In this document: piece by piece, positions 50,203 to 63,500 of the stretch
Numbering within the stretch: the stretch's first letter is position 1
Layout: the number at the start of each line of letters is the position of its first letter
Assembly (NCBI GenBank): GCA_963576565.1
Contig: OY755047.1
Location: 11,363,764-11,427,763 of the forward strand
Source of the DNA: Aspidapion aeneum
Lineage: Eukaryota; Arthropoda; Insecta; Coleoptera; Brentidae
DNA length: 64,000 bases
Direction of reading: 5' to 3'
Made by a program: the position numbers and the translations under genes
Notes under the pieces: model-generated
Databases searched by the model: none
What the model was told of the DNA's origin: nothing
Seen by the model: the letters and a program-made list of their open reading frames with translations, nothing else

Positions 50203-51830
50203 ACATGCTTTATTATCAAAGGAAAATTACACCTTATTGACAAAGCAAACTTCTTAATCTAAGACTGACCTAATTAACTAATAATTTTTGTTCAAATAAT
50301 AATGTCAAAGTTGCAAGAAACAAATAATTAAAATAGTACAAAAGCAATCATATAAACAAACAAATAAAATAAACAAAAAATATAAATTATTTAAAAAATG
50401 TTTAAAACAATAAAATATTTAAAACAATTGTTTATATATAAAATAAAAAATGTAAAATCAAACTATGCCTAGATGAAATAGAAAAAATCAAAATAAAGAT
50501 AGACAAAACAAATTAATAAAAGCAGAAGCTTATAAAGAAGTTTAAAAATTAAAATTATATGCATAAAAATAAGTTATTATACTTAGATGCATTCTATAAT
50601 GTAGATTTAAACAATGTTAAATAAATAATAAGAAAAAATACTAAACACAAGAGTACACAAAAAATTAAATTAAAATAAAAATAAAAATAAAGTTGGTTGA
50701 TTGACAGGGATATCCGCAAACCGCATATCTTTAAAACCACTTAAATAGGATAAATTACTGTTTAAAAAAACTATACAATCTTCACAAAATTTAAAACTGG
50801 AAGTTGAGGAATTCCTCCACTGTGTAGAATGCCTCATGGAGCAAAATCGTTTTAAGTTCCTTTCGAAACTTGGAAACAGCTAAAATTTTTTTAAGGGTTG
50901 CAGGTAGATGATTATAAAGTTTAATACCTTGATAGATAATAGATTTTTGAGCAAAAGTTGAATGTGGTATGGGAAGTGGTAATTGATTTCTTTGTCTAGT
51001 TGTATAACGACTTTGGTTATCTAGAGTTATTTGAGGAGCGAGAGTCTTATGAATAAGGCTTAATTAATGTTAATACTAATTTTTCTTTGTTGGATACTTG
51101 TATAAATTTTTAAGCTGTAGAGTTGTCTTACATCCATGATTTTTGTTTCTTTGTAGAGCTGGTTAGGCGAAAACAATCTATTTTTATCAAATATGATTCT
51201 CATTATCCATTTTTGAACAACATTGAGTTGGCGCAAATGACAGTCACGGACCCCTCCCCACCCAACAATTCCATAAATTAAGTGAGGTTGAACTAGCGAG
51301 TAATATAATGTAGTTAAATGTTTGATGTTTAGGTACTACTTCAAATATTTAAATTTAGAAATTAGACGATTATTTTTTTTGTTATTTCTTTAAGCTGCAT
51401 ATCCCTCTTAAGGTTCTCTGGCTGGTCAACCAATGTACCCAAATATTTTAGATGAGTTGTTGAAGGAATTAAAATTGAATTTGCAACATTTAAAGGTCCC
51501 ATTTGTGGTAGATTTTTGAAGTATGAGTTAAAGTTTATATACTTCGTTTTTTCTACATTAAGTGAAAGTTTGTTATTTTTAAACCAATTAGCAATTTTTT
51601 CAAAATCACGTTCTGCTGTCATCTTTAAACTCTGCCATGTACTTCCAGAGCAAACAATAACGGTGTCATCTGCAAAACTAATAATTTTACCAATTACTTC
51701 CATGTTCAAAAGACTATTCATGAATATAATAAATAAAAGTGGCCCCATAACCGTTCCTTGAGGAACACCACACGTCACCCTTTCAGATCTACTATAAGTA
51801 CCATTCACTCTCACAGGTCAAATAACTGCA
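50203..51830 (-). pseudogene. LINE, 3' half with reverse transcriptase (CR1/L2-like)
   Basis: Minus strand. VTCGVPQGTVMGPLLFIIFM and IISFADDTVIVCSG are RT blocks B and C, with the catalytic FADD; then WFKNNKLSLNVEKTKYINF and HLKYLGTLVD (51362-51814). After a shift come LIYGIVGWGGVRDCHLRQLN and WIMRIIFDKNRLFSPNQLYK (about 51090-51290). The C-terminal part is frameshifted; AATAAA lies near 50209. It lacks the RT N-terminus and endonuclease. CR1/L2-like by general pattern. Confidence 0.88.
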
Positions 51831-52389
51831 AAGATTTGGTTCACCCTAAAGCATTTCTCAGTGAGTTTCATCTCATATAAATTCAAATTAACTTTAGAAA
51901 TAAAGAAAACCCACATAAAAATTTTGTAACTAAATGTCATTTTTTGGAAATTTAGTCCGTGCAGTCGTAGGATTCCCGTTAAAAATAGTCTCAAATTGTA
52001 GTACCACCCCTGAGGGGTGGATTAAAGTTCGAAAAACAAAAGAAATAATCTATGATTGACAAAAAAACTTATATAGAAAAATATTCAATGCTAAATAATA
52101 CATAAATAACTTAAAACTATATCTGTAGATGCATTACCGTATTAAATACGTATCAATATTTAAATACTGTAAAAAGCACAAGATATATTAGAATCCCTTT
52201 TCAATTACACATTCACCAAAACAATCGACCATCGGTATAATCGTCGCCAACTTGTCTAAAAAATTAACATGTAAAATATAGCGGACAGCTGACACTGACT
52301 TACACCGTTTTTATTCGACATTTCCTAGTGACGTTTGGAGGTTTAAATATGGCTACCATTTTTAAACCAAAATATTTTATTATTTTTAT
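51831..52389. other. No gene seen
   Basis: AT-rich sequence between the LINE and the mariner relic. Confidence 0.35.
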
Positions 52390-53390
52390 TTATTTACAAC
52401 CGTTGTGTGGAAATAATGTCTTTGTTACTGCGAAAAAAGATGACCCATATGAAAAAAACCTGTTCTCAAAGCTGTAATTCCACTCGTTTGTTGGTACTAT
52501 CAAAATTCCATTCTTAAAGGCGTCGACTGCTTCCTCTGGCGACTGAAGGACCACGCAGTCCATTCTTGATTTTTGAAAAAGTATAGAAATCATTGGGACT
52601 GTATTCTGGAGGATGGACGTTTTGTTGGGTTAAACATTTAATGGTTTTTTGTGCTTTGTGCGAACTTACACTGTCTTTCGGGATTCGATTTTCGAAGCTC
52701 AGCGATGATTTTCGGCAAACAAATGGTGATGTACCAATCGGGACCTTCCAGAGGAATTCCTGCTACATGACCTGTTTTCAGATAAATGTGGCGACCATCT
52801 TTTTGGATACACGAAGAACGGATTACTTTTCTTGGCGTTTCTTCATCTTGGACCACCCAAACAGACTACTGACGTTTATTTTCGGCATTATATGAGTAAA
52901 TCCACGATCCACTGATAATGCTGTACACATTTTTAAGTTTTCTGCTCCAAAGCTAGAGTTTTCTGACACCAATTGACAGATATCTTATCCCGCGGGAAAC
53001 TGATTTTTTTACCCCTAATTCTTCATGCCAAATTTTTTGAATTGAAGTCTCTGAAATCCCCAATGAAGTCTTAATCTCGCGAAATGTCACATGTCGATCT
53101 TCCTTGATGAGCATGCGCACAACATCGTTGTTTTCCTGGGTGACAGCCATTTTTGGTGTACTTGACCTTGGATCGTCGCTCAGGCTAATCCGTCCACGTT
53201 TGAATTCTCCATAGCAACGAGAAACTGTCGACTGATGTAGTGCTTCATTACCGAAAATTGAAATGAACTCGGCACGGCATTCTTGTTGAGATAGTTTCCT
53301 TCGAAAGTCGTAAAAAATTATAGCCCAGAAATGTTCATCAATTTCGACTGCTTTGTAACTTTAAAAAATTCACTGTAACTATAAAACAAT
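52390..53390 (-). pseudogene. mariner transposase, nearly full length but frameshifted
   Basis: Minus strand: AIIFYDFRRKLSQQECRAEF and QSTVSRCYGEFKRGRISLSD (helix-turn-helix), MAVTQENNDVVRMLIKEDRH, TSIQKIWHEELGVKK, then broken frames with VQDEETPRKVIRS, KDGRHIYLKTGHVAGIPLE and TNEWNYSFENRF at the end. The third-Asp region (PYSPDLSPND in other copies) is partly deleted. At least three shifts. A 951-bp element sits at its 5' edge. Confidence 0.9.
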
Positions 53391-53391
53391 A

Positions 53392-54342
53392 GAGGAAAGT
53401 CGCCTAATTTTGGATAGTTGCCTAATTTTAGATACCGCATTATCTAAAAATCCGTTACAGTTTCCTTCAATTCAAACCACAAAATGAAGCGTCTCTAACA
53501 AAAAATGATTCTCTGTGAAGCGCATAGTTCGACTGTTCACCACTAGGTGGTGACATAAACTTATGTGTTTAATAGTGAAAACGAGTTTTTTGTTGCTCTA
53601 CATACAAACCATTATTAAAAGGTAAGTACTTAGCCTAGGAAAGTGTAATTTGACAAAAACAAGAATACTTGTAGAACAAGACTATGTATTTGAAATAAGA
53701 ATTTCTCTCACGGTCTTTTTGATATTAGTCGAATAACCTGCAATATAAAGGTTGCCTAATTTTGGATGGGAAGTTATACCTAAATTTGGATACCGAACAT
53801 TAGGAACACATGTAGTTGCATTGCTAATATAAGGTATCCAATTTTGGGAACCCTATTTTTAAATTTGAAAAAGTGCTTTGTTTTACTTTGGTCGAATTTT
53901 TGTATTCTTTAGGGTGGAAATACATATTTTTGTGAGCGTACCCTGTTTTTATTGGCTAAAGCGAACTGGCCGGCGACTTGCAGAAACGCGTTCATTAAGA
54001 TATCGCCTATGAGTTTTGAATATTATTGAACCTAAAAACATTGACCTTGAGATACATGGGCCATTTAAATAGTAAAAAACAGGTTTTGTCCCGATTGACC
54101 CCACTGTCCTGATCCACCCCGTTTGACGATATGTCAATTTTCAAAGATCAACTGTCCGATGTATTCTGGCCTAGAATAGCTGTTGGGGGACTTTTTGACG
54201 ACCTTTGAAAAGAATGAAGGTAAAAAGTCTTTGAAATTGTGGGACATTCATCTCTCATTTAAATATCCTACTTTCTAGCTTCTTCCCCACACCTCTAAAA
54301 AAGTTAAAATAAAAAACTATCCAAAATTAGTCGATCTTCCTC
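53392..54342. mobile_element. 951-bp non-autonomous element, TA target
   Basis: Ends GAGGAAAGTCGCCTAATTTT and the inverse AAAATTAGTCGATCTTCCTC, with TA outside both (53390-53391 and 54343-54344). AATTTTGGATA-type motifs repeat at the left end and inside. Tc1/mariner-type target; no transposase. Part of a second copy is at 56525-57180. Confidence 0.85.
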
Positions 54343-54344
54343 TA

Positions 54345-55177
54345 TGTATCGCACCATAGACGAATGACAGAGATAGACCAGACACTTACACGGTGGGAGT
54401 TGTATTACTAAGTCAGCCCAGTATACCGGGGTGTCGTGCACGAATCAGCGCCTCTCCAACTTCGTGCACCGTACTAAACATTTACAGGGGGATTTGAAAC
54501 AATATAACGCTTGCGCAGTTTGTCTCTATGCTACAGGATGGCTTTTCAAATTATTGTATACCGGATGCTCGTAGCCATCAGTGAAATCGTTCTCCAATCA
54601 AGCTACATCTTTTAATATAGTGTCTTGAACAGTTTTTATCAAATTAAATTTTAACACTAAAAAACTCATTCTACTCGTCAATTACATAGATTTAAATTTA
54701 AACGATGCGCGCTGATAAGAATGAGTTATTTTGTGTCAAAGCTCAATTTGCTTAAAAAGACTCTATAAACACCAATCAATAAGGAAGCTTAATCAAAGAA
54801 TGTTTAAATTAATGACTACTAGCAATAAAAAAAAGAAAAGTTAAATTATTATTTAATCTATAAGGTTTAAAAGTTTGTTTCCCATTCATTTAGGTACATA
54901 AATTTCCTTGAAAGGCTAATTTTCTAGTTAAACAAAGGCTTTTTGACGAATATTCTACAGTAATTTCCTTTTTATTAGTGCATAGAAAATATTTACACAT
55001 TCTACATTAACTTAAATTAATAATGTATACTTTTACAATGCTTTATACATAATAATGTTGCAAATATAGGTTTCTATAAACGGAAACTTTTTTAATTGTT
55101 TTTTCATGAAAAATAAAAAAATGTAACGTAAGCCTTATAAAGTAAAGTGAATATTGCCAGTTATTCATTTAATTAAA
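54345..55177. other. Non-coding; repeat shared with 56 kb
   Basis: About 54425-54500 (ACCGGGGTGTCGTGCACG..CGTACTAAACATTTACAGGGG) resembles 56057-56120. No gene seen. Confidence 0.45.
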
Positions 55178-55612
55178 CAGGATCCGGCATAATGATCTCC
55201 CACATTTTGCACTGCCACTGTGCCTGAATCACTGAAGAGAGGGGAAGCTTAGTGTAGTTGGTTGGTAGCTCGCGGCTTGCCATTACCTTGCCATCGTGCC
55301 TTCGTTATCGAGACATTAAGCAAAAGTAGGTAACGATTCTGTGATTACGACACAAAGAACTTTCCGTACTCACTTCGCACTTGGTAGACATGTTTTAGTT
55401 CCAGATACTTTGGGAATATCTGAACACTATTCCCGAACCATTGACGAATTGAAAGCAGCAATACACCAAGAAATTACAGGAATATCGCTTTAGAGTTACT
55501 GCACGAGTGAAACTTTCAGAAATCAGCTTCGACTGTGTACCGAAAAAAAATGAAATATAAATAGCATTTACAATGGCGTTTTTATTGTGGGAGATCATTC
55601 TGCCGGACCCTG
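55178..55612 (+). mobile_element. Deletion derivative of a DDE transposon with transposase tail
   Basis: Ends CAGGATCCGGCATAATGATC and the inverse GATCATTCTGCCGGACCCTG; the right side abuts TA. The plus strand at about 55395-55495 reads IPDTLGISEHYSRTIDELKA, then AIHQEITGIS, resembling the C-terminal helix of insect Tc1/mariner-superfamily transposases. The catalytic core is deleted. The opposite-strand frame is spurious. Confidence 0.7.
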
Positions 55613-56520
55613 TATATAAGTATAGTGAAATAATCTATGTTTTTCCAAATATAAACATTTAAAACTCCGTCCAGGTTCAACGTGTCCATCACACACTATA
55701 TATTTGTGAATTTCGTCTTTCGTCAAAGTTAGTTTTTTGCCGAAGTATTTTTTTTAGGTTCCGTTTGGGAATAGCGCTTGCTAACATAGTCTTCGCACCC
55801 ACGAATACAAAATTGTTTTCTTTTAAATTTCTTAATTACCGATAGGCCACAATTTAGCAAAAAACACTTTTTAAAATAAGGTAAAAAGTCGAAAAATCAC
55901 GAAAAACTGCAACCACAAATGAAAAATGCCGAATTACATTTACGTCATATTTTTATCTGTTTTGCCAATGTCAGTCATAATCAAAAACATATACCGAGAG
56001 TAGCGGTTAATGTCCATGGCGACAGCACAGAAGTCTCTACATAATAGTTTTGTACCAGGGGTGACGGTCTGTAATAAGCGCTTCTCGAACTTTCTATTCC
56101 GAACTAATGTATACAGGGGGTATGTATAACAGTATTATGACAAGACCGGGGTGCTTTCCTTACTATAAATAATTAGTATACTGTGTATCGCACTGACGTT
56201 TTGAATTTAGGTTAGGTAAAGATTGAGTTTTAGTAATGACATTCGATCAGTGTCAACCTTGGCATCATTTTTATTAAAAAAATGTATACTGGTCTGCTAG
56301 CTTTAGTCGAGGAATAGACAGAGAAAAGGCAAAGAAGATAATAAATAATGGCCGATACAGCGATAAAATATTAGGGACTTATTGCAATAAAGTGTTAGGC
56401 AGTAATTGTGTCAGGCACTATTCTGACAGTTTCGCATTATAAGAACAGCTGTCTTCTTTCAAAATTAGGCCTTTGTGTAGTATAAAGGAATTAATAGTGC
56501 CGCCATTATTAATTTATAAT
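55613..56520. other. Non-coding
   Basis: Contains the relative of 7445-7575 in opposite orientation (about 56370-56510). No gene seen. Confidence 0.4.
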
Positions 56521-56524
56521 TATT

Positions 56525-57180
56525 GGATTATAAAATCGACTTTAGTATGTCAATTTTCAAAGATTAACTGTCCGATGTACCGGGTGTAGCTTTTGAACTA
56601 TACAATCGATTTAAATGGGACAAACTGCACTTGATAGAGAATTAATCATATATTTGACTAAATATATTTTTTTGTCCAGCATCTCAAAATCCAAGATGGC
56701 GGACGAAATTAAAATGTACCCTTCAAAGATGCTCGTTTATTCATGTGTTGCGAACATGTCTTAATTATTTTTTTACATTTGTGAAAAAGCTGCATTCCTG
56801 CGACGCACAACAAGGTATGAACTAGCAAAATCGGTTCAGTGGTTCTAAAAAAAAATATTTTTGTTTCACCCATTTTTTGCATATTATACGATTGCTTTGC
56901 CAATCATATCTGCATTTATTTCCATATAACTTCATTACTACTAAACCGATTTTGATGAAATAAAAAACATCCTGGTACGAATTGATTGCTTTTTAAAAAT
57001 CATGATCAAAATTTATCGCCTTCTTAAAATTTAAGAATAGCTATAGGACTTTTTGATGACCTAAAAAAAGAATGAAGTTAAAAAGTCTTTAAAAGTGTGG
57101 AACATTCATTTCTCATTTAAATATCCTATTTTCTAGCTTCTTCCCACACCTCTAAAATTGCTAATTTCGCAAAATGTGCC
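56525..57180 (+). repeat. Partial copy of the 53.4-54.3 kb element, itself interrupted
   Basis: 56545-56578 (TATGTCAATTTTCAAAGATT, AACTGTCCGATGTA) and 57042-57165 (AGAATAGCTATAGGACTTTT, TTAAATATCCTATTTTCTAG) match consecutive parts of 54128-54295. Between them 56579-57041 is an insertion of the GAACTATACAATCGAT family also seen at 32405. Confidence 0.75.
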
Positions 57181-57758
57181 AAAAAAGGGTTCTAAATCCA
57201 GCAGAGTCGAGTGGAAAAGTAACTGCTAGATTTAACGTGTCTGTTTGACCAATAGGAAATCAGCTTTACACTCGGATCTAATTTCGTCGCTGCTTTTATT
57301 GGCTCTAAAGTAAGTATAAATGGGACTTAATGTCCACCCACCCCTCAGTTTTTTTTGCACTTAGAAAAGGCATTGATTTTGGGAAAAAAATATTTTTTAA
57401 TTAATATTCTAAAAATTGCATAATTTGAATAATGTTTTGAAAAAATATTTATAACTCCACACAGTTTTATTAAAAAATTGAGCCCAGCGATAACAATAGA
57501 AGCTCAATAAAATCGTGTGAATTGTGAACGGGCCGGATTGAGTCAGCGGTAACAATAAAAACCCAATAAAAGAGTGTGAATTATGAACGGGCTGGAGTCG
57601 ATTTCAGTAAACGTACCAGACGAGTACCGTTTTTTCTTGAAATATTAAAATTTTGTTCATGGTACTGGCCGGACAATATGAAGTTTTCGGATTATAATAA
57701 CAAAAACACATGGGTGTGTACACAGGAGGCTTAAAGGATTAAGCCGGCCCCAAGAACC
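57181..57758. other. Non-coding; 60-bp tandem duplication
   Basis: GCGATAACAATAGAAGCTCA and GCGGTAACAATAAAAACCCA begin two adjacent ~61-bp copies (57485-57605). No gene. Confidence 0.5.
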
Positions 57759-57759
57759 T

Positions 57760-58435
57760 GGAATTATTTTCTTAGTCAGCAAACATTGATAAAACTGTTC
57801 CTTGATCAATTCTAGCAAAATTTATTATACGAATAGGGAGGGGGGGTGTTTAGGTGTGTTTAGGCGCAAAATGCAAAAAAAGTTATAAATTCGAGGAACT
57901 TTTTTTCTTAGTAATGTATAGATGTACAGTCGAACCTCTCTAACTCGAACCTCTATAACTCGAACCCCTCTATAACTCGAACCATTTCAGCGGTCCCTAC
58001 ACTTGTTAAATGTATTTTAACCTATGTAACTCGAGTTTCTATAACTCGAACTCTCCATAACTCGAACTTTTTTGCTTGTCCCTTCAGGTTCGAGTTATAG
58101 AGGTTCGACTGTATAAAAAATAGTATGACAAATCTCTATGTATAGGAAATATCTCTGGCAAAATTGTCAAAAAATTAAATGCTCAATTTTTGACAGTTTT
58201 GTCAGATATATTTCCCATATTTAGAGGTAAGTCATACTATTTTTTATACTTAGCTTAAATAGCTTTCACTATTAAACATATGCATTACTAAGAAAAAGTT
58301 CCTCGAATTCATACCTTCTTTTGCATTTTGCGACTAAACCCATCGGAAAATAGAAAGGGCTTATATAGACATTTTTTCTTAGAATTGCTCACTGAACAAT
58401 TCTATTAATGTTTGCTGACTAAGAAAATAAGTTCC
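57760..58435. mobile_element. Foldback element containing a pogo MITE
   Basis: Left arm ATTTTCTTAGTCAGCAAACA..TAAATTCGAGGAACTTTTTT (57765-57920) is mirrored at 58265-58430. An inner palindrome (AAATAGTATGAC / GTCATACTATTT) occupies 58117-58255. The pogo MITE at 57927-58111 is inserted in it. Confidence 0.8.
57927..58111. mobile_element. pogo-type MITE, 185 bp, TA target
   Basis: CAGTCGAACCTC..GAGGTTCGACTG with TA on both sides. Same length and family as 30882-31066, in the opposite orientation. Confidence 0.9.
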
Positions 58436-58548
58436 AAAAAATTTCACGGCCTCCCCTACTATAATGTGTTTCTACTTGAAAATGCGTCAAAAAATTTAAG
58501 ACTCTCTATTAAGCTTTCAAACAAAGTACCGTAAGCAGGGTGATCCCA

Positions 58549-60000
58549 TCTGAAAAAGAGTTGTATGTGAGTAGACCCCTTTTTGGGGGTCTGGACAAGT
58601 TTTTTTTACGTCAGGAAGAAAGTTCGTGGGGAAACTTAAGGGTGGAAACCACATCTTTATTATATAGCCAGACTTTTTAAGTTTTTGAAAAGTCTGCACT
58701 TAGGAGGAGGCCTATAACTTTTTTAATTCTGAAAATTTTGATGTAAATTACTTTTTTACAAAGAATTCAACTGTTACATTTAATTTCATTTATCACTTTT
58801 CGTTTTTAAGATATTAAATAAAACTCTTATTTATTTATTTCTTTTTCTTGCTTTTATTTTATATTTTAATTTTCTTACTAGATTTAAAATATTTTAAAAT
58901 AATAAAATTAAGAAATAAAATAAAAATAAAGAGCAAACGTGGAATTTCGTACCCGTGAATTTAAAAATCAAACAAGTTTCGTGGCTAATCGGGCAAAAAT
59001 GTGTTTTTGTTTCTCTTATATTTTTCCGTGGATAGCCTGAAAGCTTAACCTCACGGGGGTCCAAGATCTAATGGACACCTAATAAGTGTTGATAGTTAAC
59101 TGTTTCGTCCTTATGGGACTCCTCAGAACACTGCTGGTCAATGTGACAAATCTTGCGAAGTTAATTAGACGGTTTTGTCTCTAATCAAATGTAAATAGTG
59201 AGAAAACTATCGCAAGAAGTGCCATCTACCGAGATACGAGAGAAACAAAAAACAAAAGCAGGCGAAAAACTGCTATACAATATCGATCAATGAAAAAATC
59301 AAATACAAATAAAAGAAAACAAACTATAGTCCGTGACCTACGACAGCTCTTTGTCTCAAGTTAGTTGTTAGTATTATTTGGCTTAAAAATTCCGTTTATT
59401 GACGCTCACATGTCTTGATGACGGGTAAAAATGCAATATGCGTTGATCCGGCCTGAAAGACAAAGAGCTGTTGTAGGTCACGGACTATAGCTTGTTTTCT
59501 TTTATTTGTATTCGATCTTTTCATTGATCGATATTGTAGAGCAGTTTTTAGCCTGCTTTTGTTTTTTGTTTCTCTCGTATCTCGGTAGATGGCGCTTCTT
59601 GCGATAGTTTTCTCACTATTTACATTTGATTAGAGACAGAACCGCCTAATTAACTTTGCAAGATTTGTCACATTGATCAGCAGTGTTCTGAGGAGTCCCA
59701 TAAGGACGAATTAGTTAACTGTTAACGCTTATAGGTGTCCATTAGATCTTGGACCCCCGTGAGGTTAAGCTTTCAGGCTACCCACGGAAAAATATGAGAG
59801 AAACAAAAACTCCTTTTTACCCGATTAGCCACGAAACTTGTTTAAAAATAAAGAGGTAACTAAAAAATCAAAATATTAAAAACAATAAAGACATTTAAAA
59901 TAATAAATAATATTAAGTGTAATACGTCATTTTAAACTAAATTTTACGTTGATTCAAAAAATCTAATAAAAAGAGGGTTATTCCATGAGAAAAATACTAT
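58549..60000. repeat. Diverged copy of the 854-bp foldback, split by another foldback
   Basis: 58549-58945 and 59845-60000 resemble the two parts of 29493-30346 (shared GAATTCAACTGTTA, AAAATAAAGAGGT, AGGGTTATTC types). The element at 58970-59843 separates them. TAAAAATAAAGAG occurs on both sides and could be the target duplication. Confidence 0.65.
58970..59843. mobile_element. 874-bp near-palindrome, reference copy of a foldback family
   Basis: Arms 58970-59356 and 59459-59843 (about 385 bp each) are reverse complements with few differences, around a ~102-bp loop: AAACAAGTTTCGTGGC..AGCTCTTTGTC and its mirror. No ORF with motifs. Partial copies at 12565, 27660 and 40668 each contain one arm or less. 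Confidence 0.93.
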
Positions 60001-60087
60001 CAAATTCTGCGAATCTTGGACAATTTGTACAAACGAAGATGGTGATTTCTTGATTTATAGTGTGACTAAACGTTTGGTTAAACAGTG

Positions 60088-60270
60088 TATGGATTCTTGA
60101 ACGAGTGAGACGGAGTACTCGCTCAACATCGGGTGAAAGTCAAGCTGCGCATGCGATTTTACTTGATTTCCGCATCTCTACTGGTCCTCGTTCGAATTTC
60201 GAGGAGTACTCGCTAGATGAGAATTCAAGAATAACGACAGAGGTCGGCAAACTTATCGTCACCGATCTAG
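60088..60270 (+). CDS. Possible exon of unknown gene
   Basis: Between TTAAACAG and CTAG|GTATGC one frame is open: VWILERVRRSTRSTSGESQA, then AHAILLDFRISTGPRS and NFEEYSLDENSRITTEVGKL. The composition is more GC-rich and gene-like than the surroundings, but no domain is recognised and no partner exon was found. It could equally be part of a transposon. Confidence 0.3.
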
Positions 60271-60360
60271 GTATGCAGGGTGTAAGAATATTTCCTGCGC
60301 ATTTTTTAAGTGTTTTCTTAATAATTTACAAATCAAAGCGTTTCAACTTGTGCTAAAATA

Positions 60361-60545
60361 AACCTTCTTGTACATACATACAAATTTAGAAACATACTGT
60401 TTTTCATATGGATGTCGATGCAGAACTATGGGGTGTAACATTATTGTCCGTTAAATGTTGGAGCAATGCCTCTGGCTTCCTTCAACACAGGCGATAAATC
60501 CAGTCCTGGTGTCTTTCCTTTTTAATGGCTATTTGCGGTAAAAAA
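60361..60545. other. No gene seen
   Basis: Unique-looking sequence leading into the satellite array. Confidence 0.4.
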
Positions 60546-60552
60546 GGTTTTT

Positions 60553-63500
60553 TATTTACGAGATTTATAGGCTCCATCCTGGGACGAGATCTATCCTAAT
60601 CAAGTTATTTTGATTTTGTCAGTTCACTTTTTTTCTTATCGATCTATATCACACTGACAGCATACTGGGTGACCCTAATTCGGGCATTTTAGGGCCTAAG
60701 GTATAACATATTTTTACAAAAGAGAGACGCAACAAGCCTATCAATGTCACTGAAATTCAAATTTTTTATTTAAGAGATTTATAGGCTCCATCCTGGGACG
60801 AGATCTAGCCTAATCAAGTTATTTTGATTTTGTCAGTTCACTTTTTTTCTTATCGATCTATATCACACTGACAGCATACTGGGTGACCCTCATTCGGGCA
60901 TTTTAGGGCCTAAGGTATAACATATTTTTACAAAAGAGAGACGCAACAAACCTATCAATGTCACTGAAATTCAAATTTTTTATTTACGAGATTTATAGGC
61001 TCCATCCTGGGATGAGATCTATCCTAATCAAGTTATTTTGATTTTGTCAGTTCAATTTTTTTCTTATCGATCTATATCACACTGACAGCATACGGGGTGA
61101 CCCTAATTCGGGCGTTTTAGGGCCTAAGGTATAACATATTTTTACAAAAGAGAGACGCAACAAACCTATCAATGTCACTGAAATTCAAATTTTTGATTTA
61201 CGAGATTTATAGGCTCCATCCTAGGACGCGATCTATCCTAATTAAGTTATTTTGATTTTGTCAGTTCATTTTTTTTTCTTATCGATCTATATTACACTGA
61301 CAGCATACTGGGTGACCCTAATTCAGGCGTTTTAGGGCCTAAGGTATAACATATTTTTACAAAAGAGAGACGCAACAAACCTATCACTGTCACTGAAATT
61401 CAAATTTTTTATTTACGAGATTTATAGGCTCCATCCTGGGACGAGATCTATTCTAATCAAGTTATTTTGATTTTGTCAGTTCAATTTTTTTCTTTCTTAT
61501 CGATCTATATCACACTGACAGCATACTGGGTGACCCTAATTCGGGCGTTTTAGGGCCTAGGGTATAACATATTTTTACAAAAGAGAGACGCAACAAACCT
61601 ACCAATGTCACTGAAATTGAAATATTTTATTTACGAGATTTGTAGGCTCCATCCTGGGACGAAATCTATTCTAATCAAGTTATTTTGATTTTGTCAGTTC
61701 ACTTTTTTTCTTTCTTATCGATCTATATCACACTGACAGCATACTGGGTGACCCTAATTCGGGCGTTTTAGGGCCTAAGGTATGACATATATTTACAAAA
61801 GAGAGACGCAACAAACCTATCAATGTCACTGAAATTCAAATTTTTTATTTACGAGATTTATAGGCTCCATCCTGGAATGAGATCTATCCTAATCAAGTTA
61901 TTTTGATTTTGTCAGTTCAATTTTTTTCTTATCGATCTATATCATACTGACAGCATACTGGGTGACCCTAATTCGGGCGTTTTAGGGCCTAGGGTATAAC
62001 ATATTTTTACAAAAGAGAGACGCAACAAACCTACCAATGTCACTGAAATTGAAATTTTTTATTTACGAGATTTATAGGCTCCATCCTGGGACGAAATCTA
62101 TTCTAATTAAGTTATTTTGATTTTGTCAGTTCACTTTTTTTCTTTCTTATCGATCTATATCACACTGACAGCATACTGGGTGACCCTAATTCGGGCGTTT
62201 TAGGGCCTAAGGTATGACATATATTTACAAAAGAGAGACGCAACAAACCTATCAATGTCACTGAAATTCAAATTTTTTATTTACGAGATTTATAGGCTCC
62301 ATCCTGGAATGAGATCTATCCTAATCAAGTTATTTTGATTTTGTCAGTTCAATTTTTTTCTTATCGATCTATATCACACTGACAGCATACTGGGTGACCC
62401 TAATTCGGGCGTTTTAGGGCCTAAGGTATAACATATTTTTACAAAAGAGAGACGCAACAAACCTATCAATGTCACTGAAATTCAATTTTTTTATTTACGA
62501 GATTTATAGGCTCCATCCTGGGACGAGATCTATTCTAATCAAGTTATTTTGATTTTGTCAGTTCAATTTTTTTCTTATCGATCTATATCACACTGACAGC
62601 ATACTGGGTGACCCTAATTCGGGCATTTTAGGGCCTAAGGTATAACATATTTTTACAAAAGAGAGACGCAACAAACCTATCAATGTCACTGAAATTCAAA
62701 TTTTTTATTTACCAGATTTATAGGCTCCATCCTGGGATGAGATCTATCGAAATCAAGTTATTTTGATTTTGTCAGTTCAATTTTTTTCTTATCGATCTAT
62801 ATCACACTGACAGCATACTGGGTGACCCTAATTCGGGCGTTTTAGGGCCTAAGGTATAACATATTTTTACAAAAGAGAGACGCAACAAACCTATCAATGT
62901 CACTGAAATTGAAATTTTTTATTTACGAGATTTATAGGCTCCATCCTGGGACGAAATCTATTCTAATTAAGTTATTTTGATTTTGTCAGTTCACTTTTTT
63001 TCTTTCTTATCGATCTATATCACACTGACAGCATACTGGGTGACCCTAATTCGGGCGTTTTAGCGCCTAAGGTATGACATATATTTACAAAAGAGAGACG
63101 CAACAAACCTATCAATGTCACTGAAATTCAATTTTTTTATTTACGAGATTTATAGGCTCCATCCTGGGACGAGATCTATTCTAATCAAGTTATTTTGATT
63201 TTGTCAGTTCAATTTTTTTCTTATCGATCTATATCACACTGACAGCATACTGGGTGACCCTAATTCGGGCATTTTAGGGCCTAAGGTATAACATATTTTT
63301 ACAAAAGAGAGACGCAACAAACCTATCAATGTCACTGAAATTCAAATTTTTTATTTACCAGATTTATAGGCTCCATCCTGGGATGAGATCTATCGAAATC
63401 AAGTTATTTTGATTTTGTCAGTTCAATTTTTTTCTTATCGATCTATATCACACTGACAGCATACTGGGTGACCCTAATTCGGGCGTTTTAGGGCCTAAGG

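Noticed and set aside
52390..53390. Functional mariner
   Set aside because: At least three frameshifts and loss around the third catalytic Asp.
55240..55330. tRNA-like sequence (AGTTGGTTGGTAGCTC..GTTATCGAGAC)
   Set aside because: The A-box-like part is suggestive, but the B box is broken, no cloverleaf forms, and it lies inside a DNA transposon derivative.
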